Below are positions 1 to 11,179 of a stretch of 64,000 nt of DNA, piece after piece. The stretch spans positions 30,554,788 through 30,618,787 of the forward strand of contig NC_092090.1 in assembly GCF_045679555.1 (NCBI RefSeq), written 5' to 3'. Source of the DNA: Salvelinus alpinus. Its lineage: Eukaryota; Chordata; Actinopteri; Salmoniformes; Salmonidae. The translations under genes and the position numbers were made by a program. The notes under the pieces were generated by a model. The model was not told the origin of the DNA and made no database searches. It saw only the letters and a list, made by a program, of their open reading frames with translations. How positions within the stretch are numbered: position 1 is the stretch's first letter; every line of letters starts with the position of its first letter.

Positions 1-110
1 TCTCTCACAGTTGAAGTGTACCTATGATAAACATTACAGACCTCTACATGCTTTGTAAGTAGGAAAACCTGCAAAATCGACAGTGTATCAAATACTTGTT
101 CTCCCCACTG
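1..110. mobile_element. Right end of a Tc1-like transposon (terminal inverted repeat only)
   Basis: This stretch matches, with few changes, the right terminal inverted repeat of the Tc1-like element at 60366-61973, ending in ctccccactg followed by the TA target dinucleotide at 111-112. The window therefore starts inside an element whose body lies to the left. No transposase is visible. It shows that the family is present at least twice in this neighbourhood. Confidence 0.85.
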
Positions 111-242
111 TATATAAAGTGTAATATTGGGATGCAAACTCAAAAATGTAATACATCTGACATGGTGTCTTCTTTTTTTTTTTTAAATTAAGCCCATAAC
201 CATGTGTGTTTGAGGTGTATACTGTTGTTTCAAAGTAGATAT

Positions 243-1690
243 CATAACCTCCATAGATAAAAGACAGTACTGTGCAGCCGTCTTCATCGACCTGGCCAAG
301 GCTTTCGACTCTGTCAATCACCGCATTCTTATCGGCAGACTCAATAGCCTTGGCTTCTCAAATGACTGCCTCGCCTGGTTCACCAATTACTTCTCAGATA
401 GAGTTCAGTGTGTCAAATCGTAGGGCCTGTTGTCCGGACCTCTGGCAGTCTCTATGGGGTGCCACAGGGTTAAATTTTCGGGCTGACTCTTTTCTCTGTA
501 TATATCAATGATGTCGCTCTTGCTGCTGGTGATTCTCTGATCCACCTCTACACAGACGACACCATTCTGTATATATCTGGCCCTTCATTGGACACTGTGC
601 TAACAAACCTCCAAACGAGCTTCAACCCCATACAACACTCCTTCCGTTGCCTCCAACTGCTTTTAAATGCTAGTAAAACTAAGTGTATGCTCTTCAACCG
701 AATGCTGCCCGCACCCGCCCGACTAGCATCACTACTCTGGACGGTTCTGACTTAGAATATGTGGACAACTACAAATACCTAGGTGTCTGGTTAGACTGTA
801 AACTCTCCTTCCAGACTCACAGTAAGCATCTCCAATCCAAAACTAAATCTAGAATCGGCTTCCTATTTCACAACAAAGCCTCCTTCACTCATACCGCCAA
901 ACATGCCCTCGTAAAACTGACTATCCCACCGATCCTTGACTTCGGCGATATCATTTACAAAATAGCCCCCAACACTCTACTCAGCAAACTGGATGTAGTC
1001 TATCACAGTGCCATCCGTTTTATCACCACTGCAACCTGTATGCTCTCGTTGGCTGGCCCTCGCTACACATTCGTCGCCAAACCCACTGGCTCCAGGTCAT
1101 CTATAAGTCTTTGCTAGGTAAAGCCCTGCCTTATCTCAGCTCACTGGTCACCATAGTAACACCCACCCGTAGCACGCGCTCCAGCAGGTATATTGCACTG
1201 GTCACCCCCAAAGCCAACACCACCTTTGGCCGCCTTTCCTTCCAGTTCTCTGCTGCCAATGACTAGAACGAATTGCAAAAATCACTTAAGCTGGAGACGT
1301 ATATCTCCCTCTCTAACTTTAAGCATCAGCTGTCAGAGCATCTTACCGATCACTGTACCTGTACACAGCCCATCTGTAAATAGCACACCCGACTACCTCA
1401 TCCCCATATTATTACTTACCCTCTTGCTCTTTTGCACCCCAGTATCTCTACTTGCACATGATCATCTGCACATATATCACTCCAGTATTAATGCTAAATT
1501 GTAATTATGTTCACCTCTAGGGCCTATTTATTGCCTACCTCCCTAATCTTCTACATTTGCACACACTGTACATAGATCTTTCTATTTGTATTTTCTGTTA
1601 TTGACTGTACGTTTGTTTATGTGTAACTCTGTGTTGTTTTTCTTGTAACTTGTTCTCACCTAGCCTACCTGGTTAAATAAAGGTGAACAA
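243..1690 (+). mobile_element. 5'-truncated LINE (non-LTR retrotransposon), RT C-terminal part and 3' tail
   Basis: The reading starts in the reverse-transcriptase core ([15 protein letters not shown]-like block near 270-310), passes the polymerase motif near 540-570 and a conserved C-terminal region to about 1380, then a short AT-rich 3' UTR ending ctggttaaataaaggtg near 1667-1683. It is the same family as the copy at 51.6-55.2 kb; the two align closely through most of their length. The frame is interrupted by several small shifts and stops, and the 5' half (endonuclease) is absent, as is usual for target-primed insertions that end early. The family looks like the Jockey/CR1 group of fish LINEs, but the exact family is not certain. 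Confidence 0.8.
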
Positions 1691-1699
1691 AATATATAT

Positions 1700-2850
1700 A
1701 TTGTTTCAGAATACCTGTGTGACCCTGATTTAGCCCACTGCAGTAAAAGGTTAACCCTTTTAGGTTTCATGTTTGACTGACTGTCAACCACCTATCTTGC
1801 CCCTGCTAGGCCTATTAGAATGCAGCTTACTGAGTATAGCTTAAGTAATATTGCAAGAATATTACTGTTATAGTTTGTCTGTTAGGAGCCCATTCAGATG
1901 GGTAAAGTCATGTTCACAATGACCCATTTTACACAGCCATTTGTTTAGTGTGCTATACTACATTTGACAGTAGGTTTAACACCGGATCCCTATTTCACAT
2001 ACTAGTTACAGCAGGTTTATTGTGCCAAGCTTGTTTAAGCCCAGGTTAGTGCAGCACATTAAACCAAACTGTTCCAGTCTCAGCAGTTTGAGTCTAACTG
2101 CGGCAGTCTCCACGTGCCATTTGCATCAGGTCAAGTGTAAGTGGGTCACACAGTGATGCTTCACGTTTAAGTTTGGTAAGCAAACGTCTTGCCTCCCTCT
2201 CTCTCTCCGTTTCAGGCCAACTCAGGAGGGTTCGCCCGTAAAAGCAAATAGACTGTCTCTGGACATCTCTGCAAACACACAGAGCAATACAACTGGTTTG
2301 AAAATAAACAAAACGGGTAATCACTCCCATAAAGCTCTAAATTGTGGTATTTGTAATGCTTTCCTTCAGGTGAGGTTAGAAAAAGGCTGCTCTCATATAC
2401 GCTAGGCTACTATTAAATCAAACATTAGAGAAAATTCATTTTCAAAAAGCTTGGTAACAACAGGTTAACTTCTTATCAAATTGAATGAGGTATTTTGTAA
2501 ACATACTGCCTATCACCCTAGGTGGCCTTTTACCTGATAGAAAATATCATCATAGTAAAGTAATGGAGGCTATGACCAAAACCCACCCACTCCAAACCAT
2601 CAGCACTACCTTGGACCCACATTTCATTTCACAGCCATTTGAGGCCTGATGAATTTGAGGAGGTAGGATAGATAGAGGTATATTGGTAAGTCATTTGATG
2701 TGTGATTAGTAGATTAGTTGATTAAATGCAGTCCAATTATCCCCAGTCCAATGCTTCAGCCTCTCTGTCGGTATGGCTGGTTGACATTCTTTGACACTTA
2801 ATCTGAAAGCTAGCTGTCACCTCATCGCAATGCCTTTGAAGGTGACTGTG
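1700..2850. other. Intergenic stretch without recognisable gene
   Basis: AT-rich single-copy-looking sequence. The short open frames here show no domain, no splice context and no codon bias that I can support. Nothing else was recognised. Confidence 0.5.
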
Positions 2851-3340
2851 TATCCAGTGGTATCTAGAATTATTGGATCCCTTGATAAAGACACGCAAAA
2901 AAATACAGTATAAAATAATACTGACCTATATTGTGTGCCCCAAAAATACAAACAATTGTATGCCCTAAAAATATAATTTCTCAAAGAGATTTTGTTGAAC
3001 AAGTAATAAAAAATAAAAATCTAAAAGAAAAGGCCTCAAAATTATTGGATCCCCCGGTTTTCGAAACTCCAGCACCCTCCAAGGATAACGACACTGAGCC
3101 TTTTTCTAAAATGTTTTATAAGATTGGAGAACACATTGGGATTGATCATAGACCATTCCCCCATACAGAATCCTTCGATATCCTTCATCTATGCTTATGG
3201 ACTTGTGTGTGCTTGGGGTCAATGTCTTGCTGGAAGACTCACAAGTTTCAGCCTCCTGGCAGAGTCAACCAGGTTTTTGGTTAAAATGTCCTGGTACTTG
3301 ATAAAATTCTTGATGTCATTGACCTTATCCAGTGCCCCTG
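2851..3340 (-). mobile_element. Decayed Tc1-like transposon fragment
   Basis: Two blocks resemble the terminal region of a salmonid Tc1-like family (attattggatcccttgata near 2870 and again near 3040), followed by antisense transposase remnants: the segment around 3210-3235 (ggggtcaatgtcttgctgg) encodes, on the minus strand, the conserved residues around the second catalytic aspartate. Large internal deletions and many substitutions make it a fossil. Fragments of the same family lie at 6369-6756 (opposite orientation) and 8250-8570. Confidence 0.65.
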
Positions 3341-3654
3341 AAGTTTGCTAAATGGCATTGGAATTTTGATTGGAACCGGTGCTATGGGTCATTTCCATAT
3401 AAATGACTCATGAGCACCAACATGTTAAGTTCATAGGAGCATGTCAAATCGGGTGTCAAATGAAAACTACGAGTCTATATATACATCTTTGAGAAATTAA
3501 GGAATATATATATATATTTTTTTAAAGTAAATGTTAACCTTTTTTTTTTGATAAACAAAGGAGTTGATTTGTCAAACATATGAAAAATGAGTCTTAGAAA
3601 ACATCTATCAGAAAGTCTTAAAAAGGTATCATAACAACAAAAAACACATTCACA

Positions 3655-5047
3655 CTGAACAAAAATATAAACATGTAATATGTTGGTCCCATGTTTCATG
3701 CGCTGAAATAAAAGATCCCCGAAATGTTTCACACGCACAAAAAGCTTATTTCTCTAAATTTTTGTGCAGAAATTTGTTTATATCCCCGTTAGTAAGCATT
3801 TGTAATTTGCCAAGCTAATCCATCCACCTGACAGGTGTGGCATTTCAAGAAGCTGATTAAACAGCTTGATCATTACACAGGTGTACCTTGTGCTGGAGAC
3901 AATAATAGGCCACTAAAATGTACAGTTTTGTCATACAACACAATGCCACAGACGTCTCAAGTTGAGGGAGCGTGCAATTGGCATGCTGACTACAGGAATG
4001 TCCACCAAAGCCATTGCCAGAGAATTTAATGTTCATTTCTTTACCATAAGCCACCTCCAACGTTGTTTTAGAAAATTTGGCAGTATGTCCAACCGCCTCA
4101 TAACTGCAGGCCACGTGTAAACATGCCAGCCCAGGACCTCCACATCCAGCTTCTTCACCTGCGGGATCAGAGACAAGCCACCCGGACAGCTGCACAACCT
4201 AAGAATATCTGCACACACTGTCAGAGACATCTCAGGGAACCTCGTCTGCATGCGCGTTGTCCTCCCCAGGTCTTGACCTGACTGCAGTTCAGTGTCTTAA
4301 TTCACTTCTGTGGGCAAATGCTCACCTTTGATGGCCACTGGCATGCTGCTTGTACCGGGCAGATAGCAGTATGGTGTGGGAGAGCGGTATACTCGCCCAT
4401 ATGTCAACAGAGTGCCCCATGGTGGCGGTGGGGTTATGGTATGGGCGGGCATAAGCTACGGACAATGAACACAACTGCATTTTATCAATGGCAATTTCAA
4501 TGCACAGAGATACTGTGACGAGATCCTGAGGCCCATCGTTGTGCCATTCATCCGCCGCATGATAATGCACAGCCCCATGTCACAAGGATCTGTTCACAAT
4601 TCCTGGAAGCTGAAAATATCCCAGTTCTTCCATGGCCTGCATACCCACCAGACATGTCACCCATTGAGCATGTTTGGGATGCTCTGGATCGATGTGTGCA
4701 ACAGCGTGTTCAAGTTCCCGCCAATATCCAGCAACTTCGCAGTCATTAAAGAGGAGTAGGACAACATTCCACTGACCACAATCAACAGCCTGATCAACTC
4801 TATGCGAAGGAGATGTGTCAACGCTGCATGAGGCAAATGGTGGTCACACCAGATACGTACTTGTTTGCTGATCCACGCCCCAAATGTTATTTTTTTAAGT
4901 ATCTGTTAACAGATGCATATCTGTATTCCCAGTCAGGTGAAATCCATAGATTAGGGCCTAATTTATTTATTTAAATTGACTGATTTCCTTATTTGAACTG
5001 TAACTCAGTAAAATCTTTGAAATTGTTGCATTTATATTTTTGTTCAG
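3655..5047 (+). mobile_element. Tc1-like transposon, full span but decayed
   Basis: The ends are inverted copies, ctgaacaaaaatataaac at the left and tatatttttgttcag at the right (5033-5047), with TA following on the right and a mutated CA at the left. The interior is about 1.39 kb, near the usual 1.4-1.6 kb for the family, and carries a transposase gene starting near 3941 and ending near 4830. The frame has numerous shifts and stops, so the copy cannot make transposase. It is the same family as the split copy at 9515-17899 and the fragment at 36372. Confidence 0.85.
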
Positions 5048-6368
5048 TATAGTTTAAGAAACATTGCCTTGTGCCTTAAAATTCCATTACCAAAACCCCA
5101 CATATCTTTAAAGATATTTTCAAATCTTTCTCCCTCATGAGAAGGGAGGATAATTAAAGTTCAGAAGTAAGAAGGTAGAGACCTATCAACTAGTTGGTGT
5201 TTTTACTAAGATACATTTTGTTTATGAATGATTTGGATATTAAAAACTGAAATGATGTTACCAAATCGGTAACAGAATATATGCAATTAAACTGGCTACA
5301 CTGGGAAATCCTAACAGTCACAAACCACAGTTGGGTCATCTGCTACTGTCCTCCCTTCCACTGCCATACTGTTATGTTCAGCTGATAACGGTTTTCTTTC
5401 TATTTCTGTCATCTGGTGGTCAAAGCAGGAGTGTGAAAACTCTGGATAACCGCTAGACTACCTGCCGGTAGGGGTTAAGTGTTGGGCCAGTAACTGAAAG
5501 GTCGCTGGTTCAAACTGGCGGAGTGATTTCTGCATATTGCACCCTTAAATGTGAAAGACACATTTTGGTTGAATGCATTCATTTGTGCAACTGACCACGT
5601 ACCTCACTCTCTCCAATGCATGTCAACTCTCCCAGCTCTTACTGACATCTACCCATGAGCTGCCTCTCGTTCCATTTACTGTAACCAGCATCTTCACCCA
5701 CTGAGCACCGACCGACACCGGACAGAGTTTTGTCAGTCCACCCTGGCCTTGATTTCAATGTCCACAGACAGCTTTTTGGTCCAGTCTGGAGCAGCGTTTA
5801 TTTCAACACAGACGTCTGGCCTAAACGTAGATGTCCATGATTGGTTCAGATTTGGTCCAATCAGGACCAAATCTGAACTAATCATAGACGTCTATGTCTC
5901 GCAAGTTTGGACAGTAGAGTACAGTACAGTGCATAACAGTACAGTCAAGAAAAGCTGAGATTAGTTCAGTACTACAGTGGAATTCCACTACAGTGGAATT
6001 GAGTGGAGTGGAGTAGAGTTCAGTACACAGTACTGAACACTAGAGTATAATGTACTCAGATTTCTGGTATTGAACACTGCTGTACTGAGATTTTTTCAAA
6101 CTCAAGGTGTCATGTCATAGCTAACACCCCATTCTTTCTGAAGACATCTTTGAATTTGGAACAGACATTTTTTTGGAAAAGAAATCTCACTCAGTTTGTG
6201 ACCATTTACCTAAATGATGTTACCAACTTTGCTTAGTTCTTTCAATAAATGTGGTTTTGTAAAATGTTCAGTGTACATTTGTTTAATTACTCCTTGTGCA
6301 TAGAGTTATAGAGTATGGGTTGTATAGAGTATGGGTTGATAAACTTTAAAATCAATAGTTTTTGTTTG
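5048..6368. other. Intergenic stretch with SINE remnant, hairpin and simple GTA-rich sequence
   Basis: No gene was recognised. Around 5490-5530 is a remnant of a fish tRNA-headed SINE (gttgggccagtaactgaaag). At 5830-5894 a 30-nt inverted repeat with 3 mismatches and a 5-nt loop forms a hairpin. From about 5905 to 6090 the sequence is a degenerate low-complexity run of agtac and gagtg motifs. Confidence 0.55.
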
Positions 6369-6756
6369 GCATACATTTTAAGTGGGTTTGGCCTTCGAAA
6401 GAACAATGCATATGCAGAAAATACCTAATTCTGTAAAATATGCTGGTGGATCTTTGACACTGATGACACTCGGGAGGCAGTGTCCTCCAATTTCATAAAA
6501 CATTTTAGAAAAAGGCTTAATGTCGTTATCCTCACAATGGGAGGGTGTTGGAGTATTGAAAGGGGATCCCCAAAAATGTACCGCCATCTTTAGATTTTTT
6601 TCAATTACTTGTTATACAATTGCTCAGAGAATGAGATTGTGTAAGTATAAAATATATCGTTTTTAAATTTAAAAAAGTAGCATTCAATGTAGCTCAGTAT
6701 TTGTATTATTTTTTGCTCATCTTTATTAAGAGATTCAATAATTCCAGACCCCACTG
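6369..6756 (+). mobile_element. Decayed Tc1-like transposon fragment
   Basis: It resembles the family at 2851-3340 but in the opposite orientation. A transposase remnant (ggcctt..tgcatatgcagaaaa..ggtggatctttga) is joined by an internal deletion to the terminal region (gctcatctttattaagag..attccagaccccactgta near 6717-6756). It is too decayed to code. Confidence 0.6.
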
Positions 6757-8240
6757 TACATCCACAAACATCGTGCTAAAACATTGTGTGCATGGCTGTT
6801 TGAGGCCACATGAACTAGCTGGTTCCATACCTTCTGCCTCAAGTGTCATACTGTATAGCACTGAGTGGTCATGGTTAACCCGAAGAATTGAAATCAAGGA
6901 ACATTCCGTGCTGACTTTTGTTACACTTTCAAGTGTATTTAGAGGAAACACTGACATTGAACTGTAATGATACATTGTATCCAATTCCTCTAATAAATCC
7001 TTAAATACAGTAATCCAATTTATTCTCATAAAACAGGGAGAAAACACATGGTTCTATGCGACAGGAAGGCTCTATTTTCTCTGTCCAGACTCAAAGCCAT
7101 CAAAATAAATATATATAACTACCAGTAATTTATTGGGTAAATCACCAACGTTTCGGATGCCGAGTTTATATATGGAGTGTGCGACTATTTTTATAGCTTA
7201 TTCTCCGTTAGTCAGCACCTCTACATAAAATAATGTTCTCTGGGTGTGCGCCAGCATGTTTTTTATCAGACTCAAAAGAGAGACTTCACTGCACATAATG
7301 CATAATGAGTACGCACTAACAAGTGGGCTACACAATCAGAACGTCATATTTACACACATACATCCAAATGCATATACTATCACACAAAGTCACAGAATAG
7401 AGTGTGGAGGGAGGAGAGGTGAAAGGGATTGAGTGGGCGGGAGTGTGAGCGAAAGACAGAGAAAGAGGCAGAGGGAGAGTGGGAGTGAGTGGCACATGGC
7501 TTTCAGTCTAAAAAAGGGAAAGAGCGGCATGAAGCCAAAACCAGAACCTGGATTAGCTAGATAAAGAATGGGGGGGGGGGGTGCAAACGCATGTTTTCGC
7601 GGTCGCAAACGTCTTCTAAAATATGAATAGACAATGAGCGTGTGGGTAGAGTGAGAATAAGGGGGTCCAGGGAGAAAGATGGATGGATAAAGCAAATAGA
7701 TGAGACAGGAAAAGAGGGAGAGATAGGCTAGAGATTTAATGTTAAATGTAGGCTGGATGGTGCATGGAAGAGGATGTCGTAATAAAAGACAGAGGTGAAG
7801 GAGGAAGATGGAGGAGTAGGCCTACTAGGAGAAACGGAGGAGGAGAGCGTGTGACGAGTATATAGGAACTCACAAGAGAGAAGCTCTGTGTATAGTGCGA
7901 CACTGACCCAGGCAGAAAGGGAGAGAGCTGCACATGGAGGCTGGAGCAGACGGGTACAGGGCTTGGAGCCGAGAGACAGAGGGAGGGAGAGACAGGGCCC
8001 TGCTGCAACTGCACCGCTCTGCCAGCCTGGGTTAACATCCCCCTGTGGACTCTCTCAGTAACGTCCCAATCTCTCCCCTATTCATTCCGAACACCTCACC
8101 AATACACTTCACACTGCACCCCTAATATCCTCCTCAGTCCTCACACCGCAAGGCTGGGCTCGCAAAATACACTGGGAGTTTTCCCACTATGCTTCCACAA
8201 ACACCTGTGTCCTCTCACCACCACACACTAGAACAAATAC
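6757..8240. other. Intergenic, with a GA-rich strand-asymmetric tract
   Basis: No gene was recognised. From about 7400 to 8000 the plus strand is strongly purine-rich (gagag, gggag), including a run of ten or more G near 7570. The proline/serine-rich open frames on the minus strand are a by-product of this composition and are not called. Confidence 0.5.
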
Positions 8241-8244
8241 AATA

Positions 8245-8580
8245 TGTGGCATTCAGTCAGGTCCATAATTATTGGCACCCTTGATACAGATGAGGAAAAA
8301 AGACGGATCCCTCCCAATGTGTTCTCCTATCTCATGAAACGTTTTAACAAAAAGGTTCAGTGCTGTTATTCTCACAGGGTGAGGTATTGAAAACAGGGGA
8401 AGCAATAATTTTGACCACCTTTTTTAGAAGAAATATTACTTGTTAAACTAAATGTATTTCTCTGAGAAAATGCATTTGCAAAAAATAATATAATTTCCCT
8501 CAAATGTTGCATACAATATAGCTCAGTATTTGTATACATTTATTTTATAGTATTTTCTGCTGCAAAATGTTTGGTCCTAA
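8245..8580. mobile_element. Internally deleted Tc1-like fragment (MITE-like)
   Basis: The left part carries the terminal motif ccataattattggcaccc of the same Tc1-like family as 2851-3340. The interior is reduced to a short stretch (cacagggtgaggtattgaaa), and the right part ends with tatagctcagtatttgtat. No transposase remains. Confidence 0.6.
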
Positions 8581-9510
8581 TGTATGACCATATGTGACTT
8601 GATAAGCTCCTAATAAACTGTAGCTGTAAATTACTTCACTAGTCAATCATTTACAGTTTTTTTGTAGTCCAAAAATGCCATGACCATCACAGTACTCCAG
8701 ATAAAACCTCTCCCTCTTTGAATACAAAAACCGTCAATGAGATACATTATATGTGTGTCATATGTGTGGCACATTGAGGCTGTCAAAAAGAGGCACCCTA
8801 TTCCCTTTATAGTGCACTACTTTTGACTAGGGTTTGTAGGGCTCTATAGAGAATATGGTACCATTTCAGACACACTTTGTGAAAGACACAACTGTCAGGG
8901 GAGGAGAGGTACTCTGTGGGGGTTGGGGAGTCAGCAGGGAGGGAGTAAATGGAAGCAGGTGTAAAATAAACAGACAGTATTCTGTTGTACTGTGGCTAGG
9001 AATCTCTTAGCCCCCTACTGTAGATCTAATGGATTATTAGGCTTTTAAATGGTTGTGTTTGTCAGACAGGGACACCAGGTTTCTGTCTGAGAAAAGCAGT
9101 TTAATTTATAATATGGCCATACCACCAGTGTGATCTTTCCCATATTAGATTTAATCTTATGTTGGAGAAATCCGTGTAGATTGTTGTCATGAAGTCCAGA
9201 ACGTGACACTTGTTTGTTGTGATGGGAATTATTGGCTAGGGAGTGGTTGCTGTAAATGACCAAAGCAAAATCACAATAGCACCTCTACTGGAACCAGATC
9301 TGTGCATGTGCAACATGAATGTACATCTCACACATACACACTCCAGTCTCATTTCAGGTATTGAAATCAAGCGTGTTCCATAAACGATGGGAAAGAGTTT
9401 GAGAAGGAAAAAGTAAAGAAAACCTGTCCTCTTCTCCCTGCTAAGGTAGAGACGCAGCAGAGCCACAGTACTGCGGCGTAATTATTAGTCCAAATGGAAC
9501 GTTTTGCAAC
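8581..9510. other. Intergenic, contains one copy of a foldback repeat
   Basis: No gene was recognised. At about 8788-8876 is a partly deleted copy of a palindromic repeat (caccctattccctttatagtgcactac) also found twice in syt7 introns at 48837-48937 and 49688-49800. Confidence 0.5.
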
Positions 9511-9514
9511 TGTA

Positions 9515-10241
9515 CTGAACAAAAATATAAACGCAACATGAGCTAAAAGATCCCAAACATTTTTCATATGCACATAAAGCTTATTTCTCTCAACTTTGGT
9601 GCAGAAATTTGTTTACATCCCTGTTAGTGAGTATTTCTAATTTGCCAAGCTAGTCCATCCACCTGACAGGTGTGACATTTCAAGAAGCTGATTAAACAGC
9701 TTGATCATTACACAGGTGTACCTTGTGCTGGGGGCAATAAAAGGCCACTAAAAAGGGCCGTTTTGTCACAACACAATGCCACAGTTGAGGGAACGTGCAG
9801 TTGTGACTGTAGGAATATCCACCAAAGCTGTTGCCAGAGAATTTAATGTTAATTTCTCTACCATAAGCCGCTACCAACGTTGTTTTAGAGAATTTGGCAG
9901 AACATCCAACCGGCCTCACAACCGCAGACCACGCCACCACAGGACCGCCACATCCAGCTTCTTCACCTGCGGGATCATCGGAGACCAGCCACCCGGACAG
10001 CTGATGAAACTGTGGGTTTGCACAACCAAAGAATTTCTGCACAAGATGTCAGAAACTGTCTTAGGGAAGCTCATCTGAGTGCTCGTCGTCCTCCCCAGAG
10101 TCTTGACCTGACTGCAGTTTGGCGTCGTAACCGACTTCAGTGGGCAAATGCTCACCTTCGATGGCCACAGGCACGATGGAGAAGTATGCTTTTCACAGAT
10201 AAATCCTGGTTTATACTGTCCCGGGCAGATGACAGAGGTGT
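9515..10241 (+). mobile_element. Tc1-like transposon, left half (split by an LTR element)
   Basis: It begins with the terminal motif ctgaacaaaaatataaacgc after TA at 9513-9514. The transposase gene opens near 9776 (MPQLRERAVVTVGIST..) with a helix-turn-helix region rich in R and S, and runs until it is cut at 10241 by the LTR element at 10242-17205; the gene resumes at 17206. The split lies between the DNA-binding region and the conserved GGGVMVW-like stretch. The host copy had already lost its right end, so it was an old copy when hit. Confidence 0.85.
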
Positions 10242-11109
10242 TGTAGCGGTATTAATTAGAGAAAGGTAAAGAAGATTTTGTTCGGGCGCCAGGCAGGTAT
10301 TAACCCTGCCGAAAGAAAAATAGTAGAACAGCGAGAGTACCACTACCAGACCCACACACATCAACAGAAGAGACTGCCTAGAGTGTAGCCTGTTGACCAG
10401 ATAGCCAGCGGATAGAAAAAAGAATACACACCCTATAGATCCCACATCACATCACAGTCCTTCCACAATTCTTGGTAACCCCACCAAGCATACCTCATAT
10501 AACAATAATGGCAGAGCAAATAAACAGCAACTTCATACAATAACGAATGAAACCAGTCATCACACAGAGGATTTGCAAGAGTTTGTATTCTCTTCCAGGG
10601 AAGGAGTGCAGAGGGTATGAATGTGTGGTGTTCATATACACACTAGTCCAGCTCCAATGAAACTTCAATGCATTTATGAATATAGAGTCGGTTGCAGTGT
10701 AAAGCACTGGACCATAGCGGGAAGAGAAAGAGAGAAAGGGAACAAGAGAGGTCTTAGCTGTGGTCTTGAGGTTGCAGGTGTACGGTCTGACTGTCCGAAT
10801 GGAGTGTTGGGTTGTAGTTGAACGCTTCGCAACAATGTTGCTACTAATCCCTTTGATCCATAACCGTCGCGGTCCCACATGAGAACCACCACGTCGTCGA
10901 GCGATCACACAGAGGATTGTTCCAAACACTGTACAACCACATACGCTGAAGATCAACAAACAAACAAAGCAGCATAACACACAACCAAAACTGTCGCCCC
11001 AATCAATAGCTCCTCCCCAATAGAGCTTAACGAGCTCTTTTATCTCTTCCTTCCTACTGCTCATGCGCTCTTAAAGTGGCAGCGCACTTAAGTGCAGGAT
11101 TTCGCCACA
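10242..11109 (-). repeat. 3' LTR of the gypsy element
   Basis: It is 868 bp and pairs with 16338-17205. On the minus strand it starts TGTGGCGAAATCC and ends CCGCTACA. A TATA-like stretch lies near 10495-10503, which would put U3 at about 10500-11109. U3 is filled by a 189-codon open frame. A 13-nt copy of the primer-binding-site core lies at 10279-10291. Confidence 0.95.
10495..11064 (-). CDS. Open frame filling U3 of the 3' LTR, possible small membrane protein
   Basis: The frame is 189 codons and starts 46 nt inside the LTR. Residues about 22-55 form a strongly hydrophobic, cysteine-rich segment (FGCVLCC..VCLLIFSVCGC..) followed by a basic RRRGG, which looks like a transmembrane anchor with a charged flank. 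The C-terminal tail is again hydrophobic (LLFICSAIIVI). I recognise no family. The stop codon overlaps the TATA-like motif. The same frame is open in the other LTR with two amino-acid differences. It may be chance, since the LTRs were identical at insertion, or a real accessory protein comparable in position to LTR-encoded proteins of some retroviruses (inference). Confidence 0.35.
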   Translation of the reverse strand: MSSRKEEIKELVKLYWGGAIDWGDSFGCVLCCFVCLLIFSVCGCTVFGTILCVIARRRGGSHVGPRRLWIKGISSNIVAKRSTTTQHSIRTVRPYTCNLKTTAKTSLVPFLSFSSRYGPVLYTATDSIFINALKFHWSWTSVYMNTTHSYPLHSFPGREYKLLQILCVMTGFIRYCMKLLFICSAIIVI

Positions 11110-11121
11110 CTCCTCCCCCCA
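11110..11121 (-). other. Polypurine tract of the gypsy element
   Basis: The minus strand reads atggggggaggag immediately before the 3' LTR, the position and composition expected for the primer of plus-strand DNA synthesis. Confidence 0.8.
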
Positions 11122-11179
11122 TGAAAAAACAAAGCCTGTAGAAACAGAGGATGCAGGCTTTGACAAGTTAATGTTCCTG

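Noticed and set aside
7390-8038. Two proline/serine-rich minus-strand frames of about 100 codons
   Set aside because: They are the complement of a purine-rich tract; no domain, splice context or conservation argument is available.
10495-11064. The U3 frame as an envelope gene, making the element a retrovirus
   Set aside because: It lies inside the LTR, has no signal peptide plus fusion-peptide layout, and is far too short. No envelope gene is present between gag-pol and the LTR.
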